From Dermatemys mawii (taxonomy: Eukaryota > Chordata > Testudines > Dermatemydidae): 64,000 bases of DNA. Positions 47,264 through 59,180 of this stretch are shown here, one piece after another. The stretch spans positions 5,296,336 to 5,360,335 of the forward strand of contig ML677385.1 in NCBI GenBank assembly GCA_007922305.1, given 5' to 3'. The translations under genes and the position numbers were made by a program. Under the pieces are notes generated by a model. It worked only from the letters and a program-made list of their open reading frames with translations. It ran no database searches and was not told where the DNA came from. Every line of letters starts with the position of its first letter. The first letter of the stretch is position 1.

Positions 47264-47511
47264 GGGTATGTCTACACAGCTGATGTTAAAGTGCTGCTGC
47301 GGTGGCTGTGCTTTAACATGGCTATAGAGAGAGCTCCCAGTGCTGTAATAAAGCCACCTCCATGAGGCAGAATAACTATCAGCAGGGGGAGAGGTGTATT
47401 GTCTACACTGCCACTTCACAGCACTGAGACTTGCATTGCTTGGGAGGGGTGGGTTTCCACACCCCGAGCAAAGAAAGTTTCAGTGCTGTAAGTGGCAGTG
47501 TAGACAAGGAC
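47264..47511. mobile_element. Harbinger-like MITE, 248 bp, TTA duplication
   Basis: Starts 'gggtatgtctacac' and ends 'gtgtagacaaggac' (inverted 14-mers), flanked by TTA at 47261-47263 and 47512-47514. Internal inverted blocks around 'cagtgctgtaa'. Confidence 0.8.
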
Positions 47512-47950
47512 TTAGTTATGCAGACTGGGTGGAGGCTTTTATTTAAGTGAAATGTCACTTTATATGTGGTGAGTAGATTTAAGGGCTGAGACTTGAATTC
47601 AAGTTCTAGTTTCCCCCCTTCACCTGGGAGTTTACAGAAGATCAGAACATGGGTTTAACTTCAGTCAATTCCCAAGCATTTACAATTCTGGAGAGATTAG
47701 GGAGGAGAACAATATGCTTTCATATTTTGTTTATAGTTGAGTATAGTTCTCCTTTGAGAATTTCCTCCACTAATCCCCATAGATGGGATGCCCTGACATA
47801 CGTTCAGAACATGTAAGGGAACATGCCAGGAACTGCTGCATTTTTTTTTCTGCTGCTGCTAGGTCTCCTCCCTGCCTCCCAACGTTTGTTAACTCTTCTA
47901 AAGAAGAAACTGAGTAAGTGGTAGACTGTTGTCCTGCTTGGTATAACTTT

Positions 47951-48132
47951 TAGAATCCTAGAATGTCAGGGTTGGAAGGGACCTCAGGAGATCATCTAGT
48001 CCAACCCCCTGCTCAAAGCAGGACCAATCCCCAACTAAATCATCCCAGCCAGAGCTTTGTGAAGCCTGACCTTAAAAACCTCTAAGGAAGGAGATTCCCC
48101 CACCTCCCTAGGTAACTCATTTCAGTGCTTTT
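47951..48132 (-). mobile_element. CR1-type LINE 3' end
   Basis: 'tagaatgtcagggttggaag', 'gatcatctagtccaaccccc', 'aatcatcccagccagagct' and 'gaccttaaaaacctctaagg' are the reverse complement of the CR1 3' end, with the tail at 47951. Well preserved compared with the other CR1 pieces here, truncated at about 48132. Confidence 0.85.
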
Positions 48133-49510
48133 GCTGCTTACCTTGGCTGCTTGATTCAGGCCCATTGAGTTCATGTCATCTTTGATGTTGGCTTCTGATT
48201 TGCCTGTTGCCAATAAAGTCAGGGCTTTCTGTGTGAAGAAGCACATAAGTGAGCAGTACTTGGAGAACATTACCTGAAGCTCCTAAAAGGTCTCTTTTCT
48301 AGAGCCTGCTGAGCATCCACCATCCTACCCTCTGAGGCTCCTGGGGACTGAGAAGGTTACTGGAAGTCCTGTCCATTAAAGGAATTTTTTCCATGTTAAG
48401 CTTCAGCTGGAACCTCATTGTTTGTCAACCTCTGTCAACTTCCCTTCTAGCTCCAGGACTTGATAACTTTGCCCAAACCATATTGCCCTATGTATGATGG
48501 AAAAGATTCTAGCAGGCAGACTCTTAAGCTCTCTTCATTTCTGGAAGCTGCAGAGCCCTCTTCCGAAGAAAGAAGTGCAAGGGATAGGCCTCAATATTGA
48601 TGCAAAACTGGCTATTAATAACACTCTTATAATGTTAAAGTATTGCATATGTGCCTCCATCTTTACTGAATTATATGAGATACTTAAAATTATTTTCATG
48701 GCCGTGCGTGGAGGGTGATGGCTTACATGCTGATTTTTAGTTGCTAATTTAATTATATGAAATATTCCAGTTAAGGAAATTCTTAGGAAATTTCTGCTTT
48801 GTCAACCGGGGAGAGCCACCAAGTGCCAAGGAAGATAACATCTCCTTAATCATAAAACAAGGGATTGTTTTTAGCTTTCTCACCTACCTCTAACTAGATA
48901 TTTATTTAGGAAGTATTAAAGCAGTGAGCTTTTGTTTAAAGAGACATTATACAGGAATACAGTCATCAGATCACTATTTAACCAGATGTTACTATATTAC
49001 CACATCACAAAGTGAGCACTCAATTTTAATAAAATCTCTAGAAATGACAAGTCATAGGTGTTAGAATAATGAAGTTTCTAATTACCCATTTAACAGATGA
49101 GGCAAGTCTATACTGTGTGCCTATTTAAAAAAAATTAGACAAGTGTGCTCTGGTTTTTGCAGATGAAGGTACTTTGAGTACTGAATAAAAGATAGCGAGT
49201 ATTTGTCCTCTGTCTGTATTGCTGGGTACTTAGTCAATTTTTCCATAACAACTACCTTCCTTATCTTTTTGATCCATTCCTCTGTGGCTGGACTATTTTT
49301 CTTTTCCCAGAGAGCGGCTATCAGTAGCTGAGCAGCTACTAGCAGTAAAGAGATTAATTCTTAATTTCCTTTTGTGTGATTGTTTCCACTAGGAAGACCG
49401 AGGAGGATCATTTGCCAGTAATAAATATCCAACAGTTTGTGAAATTTGGCTATGGCTTGCATCCTGATATTCATAAAATCATGTTTATTACCTCCTAGTG
49501 TGTTTACACA
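48133..49510. other. CASK: Intronic sequence, nothing recognised
   Basis: AT-rich, no element ends or domains recognised by eye. Confidence 0.45.
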
Positions 49511-50059
49511 GACTGTGGAATGCACTGTTTAACTTCTTTAAGTAGTTGTCCCTATGGATGCTCCATTTTAGGAGTGTGTGCCCCACGAACACTTCTTAGA
49601 TTGGACATTTCTTATAGCTGTGTTCACAGTGTCCTATCATCCCCATTCTCTGATCTGAAGGCATATAGGGAAGGGCAGATCCATTGCCACTACAGTTCCT
49701 TCTCAACCACCTGCAGCTAGAGAAGGAGTTTTGCCGTGTTTATTAGTTTCAAAGTTTTAGCTAGCTAACTTTGTTTTGTTCTTACAATTTTTGTTTTAGT
49801 TTGTTTTTATTTATTTATGGCACATGCTCTGTGCTTTTGGGAGTTCCTGCTTTTTTGTATTTCGGGTGCACATCGCATCAGACAGATGGATACTAGCAGT
49901 CAATACATCAGGCTATGCCATTCACTTCTTTTATCCCTCCCCTCCTTCCCTTCTCAGGATTCCTTCTTATCGAGGTCTGCTAATGCACTAGGTATAATCC
50001 ATCCTGTTCATTGGGACAGTTCAACTAGTTCTCTCTTCCCTGCCCCCAACCCCTTCATT

Positions 50060-51345
50060 GGGAACGAGTTCTACTCCATGTACTTCCTGATACCCAAGAA
50101 GAAAAGAAGATGGAGGTCAGTCCTGGCTAATACCATCAGTAGATCCAGGGGACTGATTTAAGGTCTTTGGGATGAATATTTTCATATAATAAACCACATA
50201 GCTCATAGTGTTCCTGTGGTTCACCTGTGCTTCCCTTTGGCCTTTTGATTGCCCCAAAAGTCTTGACATAGGTCCTTTCAGTCATCATAGCCCATCTGCA
50301 GCAGATGGGAATAGTGCTCTTCCCCTTTCTGATGACCGGCTTCTCAGTGTTGTTCCTTTCCTGACATACGCTCAGCAACCAGCAAGCCCCTAAGTCTCTT
50401 CCACTCTCTGAGGCTGCAACTCAATGCAGAAACATCTATTCTGACACCTGTCCATCAACTTCACAGGGGCCACCTTTGCACTTCACAGCCACCAGGGTTT
50501 ATTTACGCATGGACGAGTTTGTTGCTATGTCTAGCCTCATCTCCACGCACCAGTTGGGCCCTCAAACCACAACAAAGGTCTGCCTGCAGTTTCTAGATCA
50601 TTGGCAGCCTGAATGCTTATAACACCTCATGCCAGACTGCATACCTGATTCCTCCAAGTCTGTTTCAGAATCTTCTACACTCCCAACAGCCATAAGCTGT
50701 CCAAGTGGGTGTGTATCCCTCAGAGTTCTAGACTTTCTCATTTGGTGGAAGGGTCTCCACAAGGTTTGCATGGAAGTCCAATTCTTGCATCCATGCTCCA
50801 CAAAGATCATCACCACAGACTTCTCCCTAGTAAGGTGGGGAGCTCCTCTCCAAGACCACATAGTACAAAGCAAATGGACTCGTCAGGAGTCTGCTCTTCA
50901 CATCCATCTATTCAAGCTCAGAGCAGCTTGGTACACATGTAACAACTTTCCACCCAAGATCAAGGGTCACTCAGTCATAGTTATGACAGACAGAGTGACT
51001 AGATATTATATAAACCGTTAGGGAGGAATGATATCCCAATCCTTGTGTGCAGAAGTATTAGAACTATGGAACTCGTGCACAATACACCAAATTTACATCT
51101 CACTAGTATGTCTACCAGATTTATAGGATATTGTCTACTCAGGTGTCCTATCCTACAGAAGATGCATCTCACCCTGGGCTTCCTGGGAAAAGATCTCTTC
51201 GCAACACTGTGCAACACAAAATATTGGTGCTTCTGATTGAGGGAAGGGATTCAGCCTGCAACTCTTCAAAAGACACATTCTTTACCCTTTGTTCTCAAAC
51301 TCTTTTATATGCTTGTCTTGCAACATAGTTGCACCTTAAGTTCCT
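50060..51345 (+). pseudogene. DIRS copy C RT/RNase H remnant
   Basis: 'NEFYSMYFLIPKKKRRWRSV' (50060-50120) matches the DIRS RT N-terminal segment with the frame broken soon after; no intact YxDD can be read. 'YINR' preceded by 'VIVMTDRVTRY' at about 50975-51020 is the RNase H 'MxDNxTxxxYINRQ' strand. Frames change repeatedly. The right part is cut by a hAT MITE at 51350. Confidence 0.6.
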
Positions 51346-51349
51346 GAAC

Positions 51350-51692
51350 CACAGGCGCCAACTTCCCCTTACGCTAGTGGTTGCTCGTGCCCCCCAGCAC
51401 CGCCCCAAGTCCACTCCTTCCCCAAATGCCCCGGCTCCGCTGCCTCCCTTGACTGCACTACGTTTTCCCTTTTTCCCCCTCCCTCCCAGCCATGTGAAAC
51501 AGCTGTTTTGCGCCGCAAGCGCTGGGAGGGACGGGGGAGAATCAGGACCTGGCAGCGCACTCGGAGGAGGCAGAGCAGAGGTGAGCTGGGGTAGGGGGTC
51601 GATGTGGGGAACTGCTGGTGGGTGGTCTGCACCCACCAGTTTTTCCCCCTGGGCGCTCCAGCCCTGGAGCACACACAGAGTCGGCGCCTATG
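51350..51692. mobile_element. hAT MITE, 343 bp, exact 8-bp duplication
   Basis: Ends 'cacaggcgccaactt' and 'gagtcggcgcctatg' are inverted. Perfect tcctgaac duplication at 51342-51349 and 51693-51700. Inserted in DIRS copy C. Same family as 59181-59540. The ORF crossing it on the plus strand is chimeric and not a gene. Confidence 0.9.
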
Positions 51693-51929
51693 TCCTGAAC
51701 AAAGTAAAACGAGAGAAAGCAATAATCATCCTCAGCACTAGCCTGACATGGGTTCTAGGCCTGATTCACCTGTCTCTGGGGCTAGTGCTTCACCTGACTC
51801 TGACAGCAGACCTACTGACCCAAGAATTGGGGACAAAGCTCACTCCAGTCTTTCCATGTTACAACTCCAGGCCTGGCTCCTCAATAGCTCTCAAGCATGT
51901 AAATGGATTGTTCTTTTGGAGTACAGAAT

Positions 51930-53040
51930 GTGCTATTGAATGGTAAGAAACCCTCCATGAGCAAGACTTGCCTGCAAAAGCGATTCCATTCCTGGTGCAC
52001 ACAGCAGGCATTATCTCCCTCTGAGTCACACCTCACTCGCATATTAGAGCAGAGTTTCTCAGATACGGCCACTGTGGCTGCATGCGGCCATCAGGGGCTT
52101 TTCTGTGGCTGCAGCCTTCTGGATAGTTGTTGGTGGGGAAGAGGAACAAAGAAGTGGCCCTTCTCTGGAAACATAAGCTGGAGGAGCAGGCAGCCAGTGA
52201 GTTTGCCATCTTCCCAAGGACGATGGGCTGGGCTTCAGCCCTGAGGTGGCAAGTGGTAGGCTCCAGCCACAGGGCTTTAGGCTCCGTTCCCCATGCTCAC
52301 CACCTGGCTCCCCGCTGCCTTCCGTAGTGCTCCTCTGCACCTGGCTCCTGCTGCCTCCGTGCCCATCTCCCCATCCAGGACTCAGTTTGTCCCTGGGATG
52401 ATATCACCCTTCACCAATAGGAAGTTGTTCTTGTTTTCGTTTGTCCTTCAAAACCTCATTCATAGAGGAGTTGGGAGCCATCGTGGCAGATACATCCTAG
52501 ATGGTATTTTTCTGAAACAAGGTGACTGTACATCCCAATCTTCGCTTCCTGCGCTAAGTCTCATTGGACTTCCTCATCAGTCAAGAAATTCAGTTGTCAG
52601 TCTTCTATCTCAAACTCACACTTCAAGGGAAGAAGCTAGTCCTCACACTTTGGACGCGAGAAGAGCTCTTGCATTCTACCTTCAAAGCACTTAGCCCTTC
52701 ACAGCCTCGCCTAGATTTTTTGTCTCTTTTGTAGACAGGATGAAGGGAGTCCCTGTGTCTATCCAAAGACTATTGAAATGGGTCTGTCCTGGTACGTTTA
52801 GCATATTACCAAGCCTCTAGGATACAACCTCCAGGTAGGGGGCCTGCCCATTCCACTAGGGCACAATCCACATCTATTGCCTTCTTTAAAACATATCCAT
52901 TATGGACATTTGTAAAGCGACACTTTTCCCCAGCACTGTGCTATTGTTCATGCTTCCAGGACAGATGCAGCCTTTGGTGTGGCTGTTCTTCAGTCCATAC
53001 TAGTTCTGTCTCCTCAGAAGTCTCATAAGTGGAGCACATC
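51930..53040 (+). pseudogene. DIRS copy C tyrosine recombinase remnant
   Basis: The tyrosine recombinase integrates DIRS circles in place of an integrase. Seen here: 'KRFHSWCTQQALSPSES' (about 51975-52025), the N-terminal part. After an inserted element: 'SREEASPHTLDARRALAFYL' (about 52625-52680), then 'GVPVSIQRLLKW' (about 52747-52782), and in another frame 'ISIMDICKATLFPS' (about 52895-52935), which is the 'ISIMDICKAATWSS' segment near the catalytic C-terminus. Stops and frame changes interrupt it; the HxxR motif and nucleophilic Tyr cannot be read intact. Confidence 0.75.
52050..52400. mobile_element. hAT-like MITE, left end only
   Basis: Starts 'cagagtttctcagatacgg', followed by 'tggctgcatgcggccatcag'. 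It interrupts the tyrosine recombinase. The right terminus was not located; the end is approximate. Confidence 0.5.
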
Positions 53041-53194
53041 TTTTAAACAGTATAAAACAATAGCATAGAATATTAAAACAAAAGGAGAGATTACTGATAT
53101 AGTAACTGGAGTTCAAGTTGTTTTGTCCTTATCGGTGCTTCACTTTAGTTGTACGTATGCTCATGTGCTTTTGACTGGAGACTTTTAGTAGTAC

Positions 53195-53317
53195 TAGGGT
53201 GACCAGAGAGCAAATGTGAAAAATCGGGACCGGGGTGGGGGATAATAGGAGCCTATATAAGAAAAAGATCCAAAAATCGTGACTGTCCCTATAAAATTGG
53301 GACATCTGGTTGCCCAA
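53195..53317. mobile_element. hAT MITE, 123 bp, exact 8-bp duplication
   Basis: Ends 'tagggtgaccagag' and 'tctggttgcccaa' are inverted. Perfect agtagtac duplication at 53187-53194 and 53318-53325. The end sequence is like that of the 650-bp element at 42073. Contains 'ggagcctatataagaaa', a TATA-like string of no proven role. Confidence 0.9.
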
Positions 53318-53579
53318 AGTAGTACTGTCTTTGGAGTCTGCACCTGCATCTTATGCATTCACATGCTCTGATGCAAAGGCATATAGGGAAGGGTAGACTC
53401 ACCACTGTTCGAATTTCTCCTTAATCACAAAATCTGGCCAGAAGTAGAGGGGAAGGAAAACAGGTAGTGAAGCTCCCACAAGGACAAAATATCTGGAAGA
53501 CCTCCAGTTAATGAACAAATAATTTACCTCTCCAAACAGTTGTCCTTATTGCTGCTCCACTTATGTGACTTATGAGCAG

Positions 53580-55862
53580 TGCTTTGTATAAAATATTTGA
53601 TAGGAATCTTTAACTGCAGATTGGAAAAATACAGCAAATGGTAAATTCTAAGATTAGAAACTGTTTGCCAAAAGGTAGGCAAACTAGTCCGAGTGTCTAA
53701 GCAGGGAATAAGACACGTTTCTTTTCTATAAGATATCCATTTGGTATTAACACATTTATTTCGTGATAACAGACTTTGTAAGATATTTGTTTGAGAGCAC
53801 CCTGGTTGTGTAAAAGAATGTGAGGATGTTTTTGTTTTCAGAAAATTAGGAAGAGTAGTAATACGTAGTTTATAGCTCTCACAATAGACTTGGAGTTATA
53901 AAAATTGGTGTCTTGCTCCTCCACCTTTGCAAGGAAACCCCTTAGTGTAAACCCAGACAAAGAATTCTAAAAATATTCTTATTGAAACTGTTTTTTTTTT
54001 AGCTTTAAGAACACTGATAGTCAGGAATTCCTTGGTCAGGAATTTTTTCCTTGTGCCTTCATCAGATGAGGAAGCAAACTAACATTAATCTCTATCACAG
54101 TGTAATGCAAAACCTTCATTGCAATCTCAGCAATATTAGCAAATATTCATAGTTGATATACAGTTTACGCACAAGTTAAGTGTGTTGTGTTGCATATTTG
54201 TGAGAGGAAAAATGAGAGCATCCTTAAAGGTCTAATTTTTTAATTTTACTTCTGAATTAACCAGCAGGGTTAGTTGAAAATCCCCAGAAAGTTCAACAGT
54301 TTACTGAAATTATATGCTATAAATTTTGAGAAAAAAGTGTATTCTTCATACAAAAATAAGATTGAAGCCTTGCTGTGAGTGGAAAAACGGAACTCAACTT
54401 TAATATAGCAATGCTACCATGCCTCTTTAATAAAATGACCATACCAAAAGGATTGTTTAATCCATTTTTAGTACAGCTGGCTCCTCTTATGATTGATATG
54501 GCTAGTACTATGAGGTAATGGGTGAAGGAAGTCGTCATTTCTTTGTGTCAAAACAGATCTCGCAGAATAGTCAATGAAGCTTCATTTTATGTGTCTTACA
54601 AGGCGTAAACTACAGCCCATGAAATATTTTATGTTCAATTCCATTTCAGTTTGAATATAGATAGGGGAGAAAAAACGAATCAAATACTGTGTATTTTAGT
54701 TCTGCTTTGATTTTTTTCTTCTAAAGTCATGATCTGTACACGGTACGTAGTATGCCAGCTCTTGTTCACTAAATAATCATTGGTTGTGATATCTAGGATG
54801 AAATTCCTTTTTGTCACATTTAATTACAGCTTTAAATTTATACTAGTATCAGTTAAAAATGTATAATACACAAAGATTCATTTGTCATCACTTTCCATCT
54901 GTGAATATGGGGAGAGTTGATACATTTGGTAAAGAATATTTGGGGTTGCTTCTCACACTTAGCTAATGTAAAGATATCTAATTAAATATAGTAATCCAAT
55001 AACTGTTTAACTGCACACCTGGGAAACGCTCTTAATTACATTCATATAATCTATTAGATGGATTTTAAGTCTTTCCACATAGCCTGACCAATTTAAAAAT
55101 ATGTTAAGAAAAATATCATTTTATAACTATTCAGTTTGTTAACCCTAATGTTTTTTTAGTGGCAGGTAATATTTTATAGTTAAGCTTGCAAAGAGTATCT
55201 GTTATTTATTTATCACATAGGACAAATCATTATGTAGCTGCTGGTAAATATCAGGAAAAGAATTAACTGAAAATCGCATGAGTATTTCTTCCTAAGTGTT
55301 TAATCCATTGAAAGAACTAGATAGTGGGGAGATCCTTATTTCATGTTTAAAAGGCAATATACGTTTCCTCTTTTACCTGCTTAAAAATATGTATTGCTTT
55401 GAGTCGTATGTCATGTTTTTACAGCTACACAGAAGAATTAATGCAGGCACATCCTCATCATGTCAGGTTCCACTAATCCAGGCTCTGGGACGTTGTTTGA
55501 TTTTTGCATATTCATCTAACTGCTTTATGGAATAACTGTTCCAGCTTAACACACTCATATAAAACAGCAATTGCTTCTTTGTTTGTTTAAAAATAATAGT
55601 CTTATGACTGTTTTGTACTCCAATTCTATTCTCATCCCTTTCATTTGGTATTGTAAATACTGTGCTTGTTGTTTTTATCTGAACCTTAGAGTGGCTGCTG
55701 ACAGTTTGTTATGGCGTGCAATACTACTTCCTTAAGTCTTGTTCAGCCTCCTTGCACCTTCTAAAAACTTAAGGAATCTTTTATTTATGAATTTCAAATT
55801 AGTTTACTCTTATGAAACAACACATAGGCACAGTCTTTGAACAAAGGGGAAAAATTATATTT
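53580..55862. other. CASK: Intronic sequence, nothing recognised
   Basis: AT-rich; several short A or T runs. No domain or repeat end recognised. Confidence 0.5.
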
Positions 55863-55867
55863 AGGAG

Positions 55868-56960
55868 TATGACGTTCCCCTGGTATTATCTGGAATGGTG
55901 ATCTGCTAGGTGACTCTACTCCTTGACTCTGAGAGCCAGTCTTATCCTGCTCTGCTGTGAGAACCCCCACTCGTGGAATGTTCACGCACAGCCTCTGGCA
56001 TGTAAAACTGCTTGGATTGTGCAACTGAATGACACTAGCCAATATCTCCGGCCCCAGACACAACCCTAGGAACCTCTGTCTTGCAGTGTCCAGTTATGCC
56101 CACTGGACACTACAAGCTTATGCAAGTTAGTCAATTTAACAAAGAAATTGATATGTACCAGGCTTGTTATCCCAAGGGGAATCTGACACGCTTCAAACCA
56201 AACACACGGCTTCAGGTAGAATAAACAAACAAATTTACTAACCACAAAGATCGATTTTAAGTGATTGTAAGTCAAAGCACAAGTCAGATTTGGTCAAATG
56301 AAATAAAAGAAAAACGCATTCTACGCTGCTCTTAACACTTTCAGTGCCCTTACAGACTTGGATGCTTCTCACAACAGGCTGGCTGGTTGCTCTTCAGCGA
56401 GACTCTCCCTTTTGATCAGCACTTCAGTCGCTTGCTGGTGATGTCTGTAGATGTAGGTGGAAGAGAGAGAGAGCGCATGACTAATGTCTCTCCCTTTTAT
56501 CATGTTCTTTCTTCCCTCTTGGCTTTGCCCTCCCCCCTCCCCTTTAAACTTAGGTGAGCATTACCTCATCGCAGTCCCAAACTGACCAAAGGAACGGGGG
56601 TGACGCACTCGACAGTTCAACAGATCCTTTGTTACTGCCTAGGCCAGTGTCCTTTGTTCCTGTGAGACTGGTGTGGGTTTGTCCCATACATGCCCTGATG
56701 AGGTGTGAACTACCCCTCTGCTCTTCGAGAGTTTTTGCCTGGGCTTGTTTTACGCCATGAGTACACGTTTTCAGCCTCATAACTAGATATGTGAAATTAC
56801 AACCTATAATATTACTGTAACACTACTATAACAATGCTCAGTGCATCATGAGCCTTCTGAGATACCCGACATGAAAAACTTTGCATTGCCTATTATACCA
56901 TCATATTATAAGGATGAACATGAGGGTGTACGGTGTTCCCCCAAGATACAGACTGTCACA
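55868..56960. mobile_element. ERV solo LTR, 1,093 bp, 5-bp duplication
   Basis: Starts TATGACGT (a decayed TGTGACGT type end) and ends CTGTCACA. Perfect 5-bp duplication aggag at 55863-55867 and 56961-56965. No internal retroviral genes. Different family from the LTR at 30.0 kb by sequence, though of nearly equal length. Orientation undecided. Confidence 0.8.
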
Positions 56961-57209
56961 AGGAGAAACTGTTTACATATAATGAATTCCTACAAGATGG
57001 GTTAAGAAATAGTTTTGACTAAACTAATACCAGGTGCAAATTAATGTTGGCCTTATTTTAATCCTGATGGTGGGAAGAGGCTTGGCATTAAATAAACAAA
57101 TCTAAGACATATGCCTTGTGGTTCTATGGATCCTAATGAGCTGTATGCCCTAGGCTCTGTCATTTTGTTTTAAGATTCTTCACTGTTCTTTAGCAGTAAC
57201 TCTCTAATG

Positions 57210-57339
57210 CAGTGATTTTTCAAACTTTTTTTCATTTGTGGGCCCCTAAAACACTTTGAATGGAGGTGCCAACCCCTTTGAAATTCTTCATAGTCTGTGG
57301 CCCCCCAGTGGACCACAAAGCACATGTTGAAAACCACTG
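57210..57339. mobile_element. hAT MITE, 130 bp
   Basis: Ends 'cagtgatttttcaaac' and 'gttgaaaaccactg' are inverted. Flanks ctctaatg (57202-57209) and ttctaata (57340-57347) match at 6 of 8 positions. Confidence 0.75.
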
Positions 57340-57347
57340 TTCTAATA

Positions 57348-58642
57348 CACCATCCTGTCAAAATATTAACTTCAAATTGGCCTCCACCAGTCAAGCGCAT
57401 GTAATACAGCATTGAACATTTAAATTCAGTATCAGTAAAAAGAAAGAATGGGTTATGAAAAATGCCTACATTTTAATGTGTATGGCCCTTCATTTTCAGT
57501 TTTTACTTTATTTAATTCTTCCCAGAAATTTATCAGTGTTTATTACAACAACAAAAACAGGTGAACGGCAGTGGAAAAAAATATTATTAATTTTTCTGGG
57601 TAATAGCAGGTTTATTTTGGTGGACAGGAAGATTAATGCGTTGATTAGTGGAATTCAATGTGGTTTGCTTCAGAACTAAAACAGAGCTTAAAACTCTGAG
57701 TTTAAGAAAACAATACATCTCTAAACCCCAAATAAAACTTATAATTTAAATCAGCAGTTTACTGTTGTGGAATTAGAACTATTAGGCTATAAATATTTAC
57801 ATTTAATAATTGGACCACATCATTTTCAGCACATACACTCAACTTCATTCTTTTCTCCTGTTTTTCTTTTTAAAACTTTCTAATACTTCGTTGTATTCTG
57901 AAATGTATTCTGATACAGATTTTTGTTTTCTTCCCCATTTTAGTGTGCCAGATCTTTAAACTGTTATCTGCTAACAGCTTGAAATGTGTACATGGTGCGC
58001 GTGAGATTATTAATCAGTAGGTTCAGATACACACGCACTTCAGAGCTTACATTCCTGTCTGTCTGTTTTTGTGTATCTTCTAGACTAATATATAGCCTTG
58101 TTTCAACAAGCAGCTTTGCATATGCACACAGATAAATGTATTATCATAACACACATATCCCATGCAATGTATTGTATTTTCCTAATTAAACAAGTTGTTT
58201 TTTATATATCTGAATGATACAAAAGTAGTGAAAATCGGGGGGGCCGTGGGAAAACTAAAAAAACCTAAAACTAAAACCTGGGATTTTTTTCAGTAACAGT
58301 TGATTTAAATGGAAAACCAAAGGAGCTTAATCATATGAGATTTGAATAAAGATGTATGGTATAGATTTAAATTGTCTTAATCTCAGTATTGGAGCATTAA
58401 ATTTTCAGAAAATTCTAGATTAAAAAAACTATTCACTCTGCTTAAGCGTGAGTGTTGTTGGGAATTAAGTTGACACGTTTGGCTTCCTTACAGGAAGTAA
58501 AGGAATGTTAAAACATGTTAAAAGTAAACAAAAGAGCAAGCTGGTAATTGTTCACTTACAAGCCTATGCTAGACAGAGAATTTAACTGTTAATTTGATTG
58601 TTACATCTCACCTAAGCGCCACCAGGTATTCAGGATTTCTGG
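57348..58642. other. CASK: Intronic sequence, nothing recognised
   Basis: AT-rich, no element or coding motif recognised. Confidence 0.5.
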
Positions 58643-58991
58643 ATGGGTGGCCAAACTTACTGACTCTTTGAGCCACATACAACAATTTTTAGACGTTCAA
58701 AAGATGGTGCGCACCTGCTGGAGAGCAGAGCAGTGGGATTGGGGGCTTCTACCCTGTGGGGAAGGGAGGAACTCATGGCTTCCCTCCCTATGGGAGACAC
58801 CTGCAAGAGCTCAGGGCTTCCATCCCCAGTAGGCAGAAGCCCCTAGCCCCAGCATCACACCGCAAGGCAGAAGCCCCAAGCTCTCCACCACAATCTGGAA
58901 CACAGAGAATTGGGGTGCGGGTGTCTGGAAACCACACATTAACTGTATTAGAGCTGCATGTGGCTCGTAAGCAGCAATTTGGCCACCTCTG
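58643..58991. mobile_element. hAT-like MITE, about 349 bp
   Basis: 'atgggtggccaaactta' at the left and 'atttggccacctctg' at the right are inverted ends. The body contains repeated 'gcagaagcccc' blocks. No matching 8-bp flanks. Same class as 41154-41461. Confidence 0.6.
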
Positions 58992-59180
58992 GGTTATAGA
59001 CTAGCATTTTAAGTGCCAAAATGAATCCGTTTCAAAAGGGAAAACTGGCTTTTTACAACTCTATTATTACCAAAATTTAAATTATATGAAAAACTGCATC
59101 CTCTTCGTATGTCACATATTCTGAGTGCTTGGCAATGTTTGTATTGAGACACTTAATAGGGACACTTTTGGACTCCTAAT

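Larger units (their letters stand above)
49511..53575 (+). mobile_element. DIRS-type retrotransposon, copy C (both terminal regions)
   Basis: A left terminal region (49535-49725) precedes gag, RT, RNase H and tyrosine-recombinase remnants, all in plus orientation. Right of the recombinase, sequence like the left terminal region returns in the same orientation (53105-53440, interrupted by a MITE at 53195-53317), and a short further piece ('cagttgtccttattgctg') lies at 53530. The shared landmark 'aaggcatatagggaaggg' occurs at about 49659 and 53377. Much of gag and the RT palm is deleted. Inserted elements at 51350-51692 and from 52050 split the body. Confidence 0.8.

Noticed and set aside
47264..49510. 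A further CASK exon (exon 3) in the long downstream sequence
   Set aside because: I looked for coding similarity to the next CASK segment through 16.6-64 kb by eye and saw none; a proper alignment would be decisive.
51329..51946. 205-codon plus-strand ORF
   Set aside because: It is a chimera of a hAT MITE (51350-51692) and DIRS linker sequence; the junctions are exact insertion boundaries.
53187..53317. TATA-like 'cctatataag' as a core promoter
   Set aside because: It belongs to a 123-bp MITE present as a dispersed repeat; no transcript context supports promoter use.
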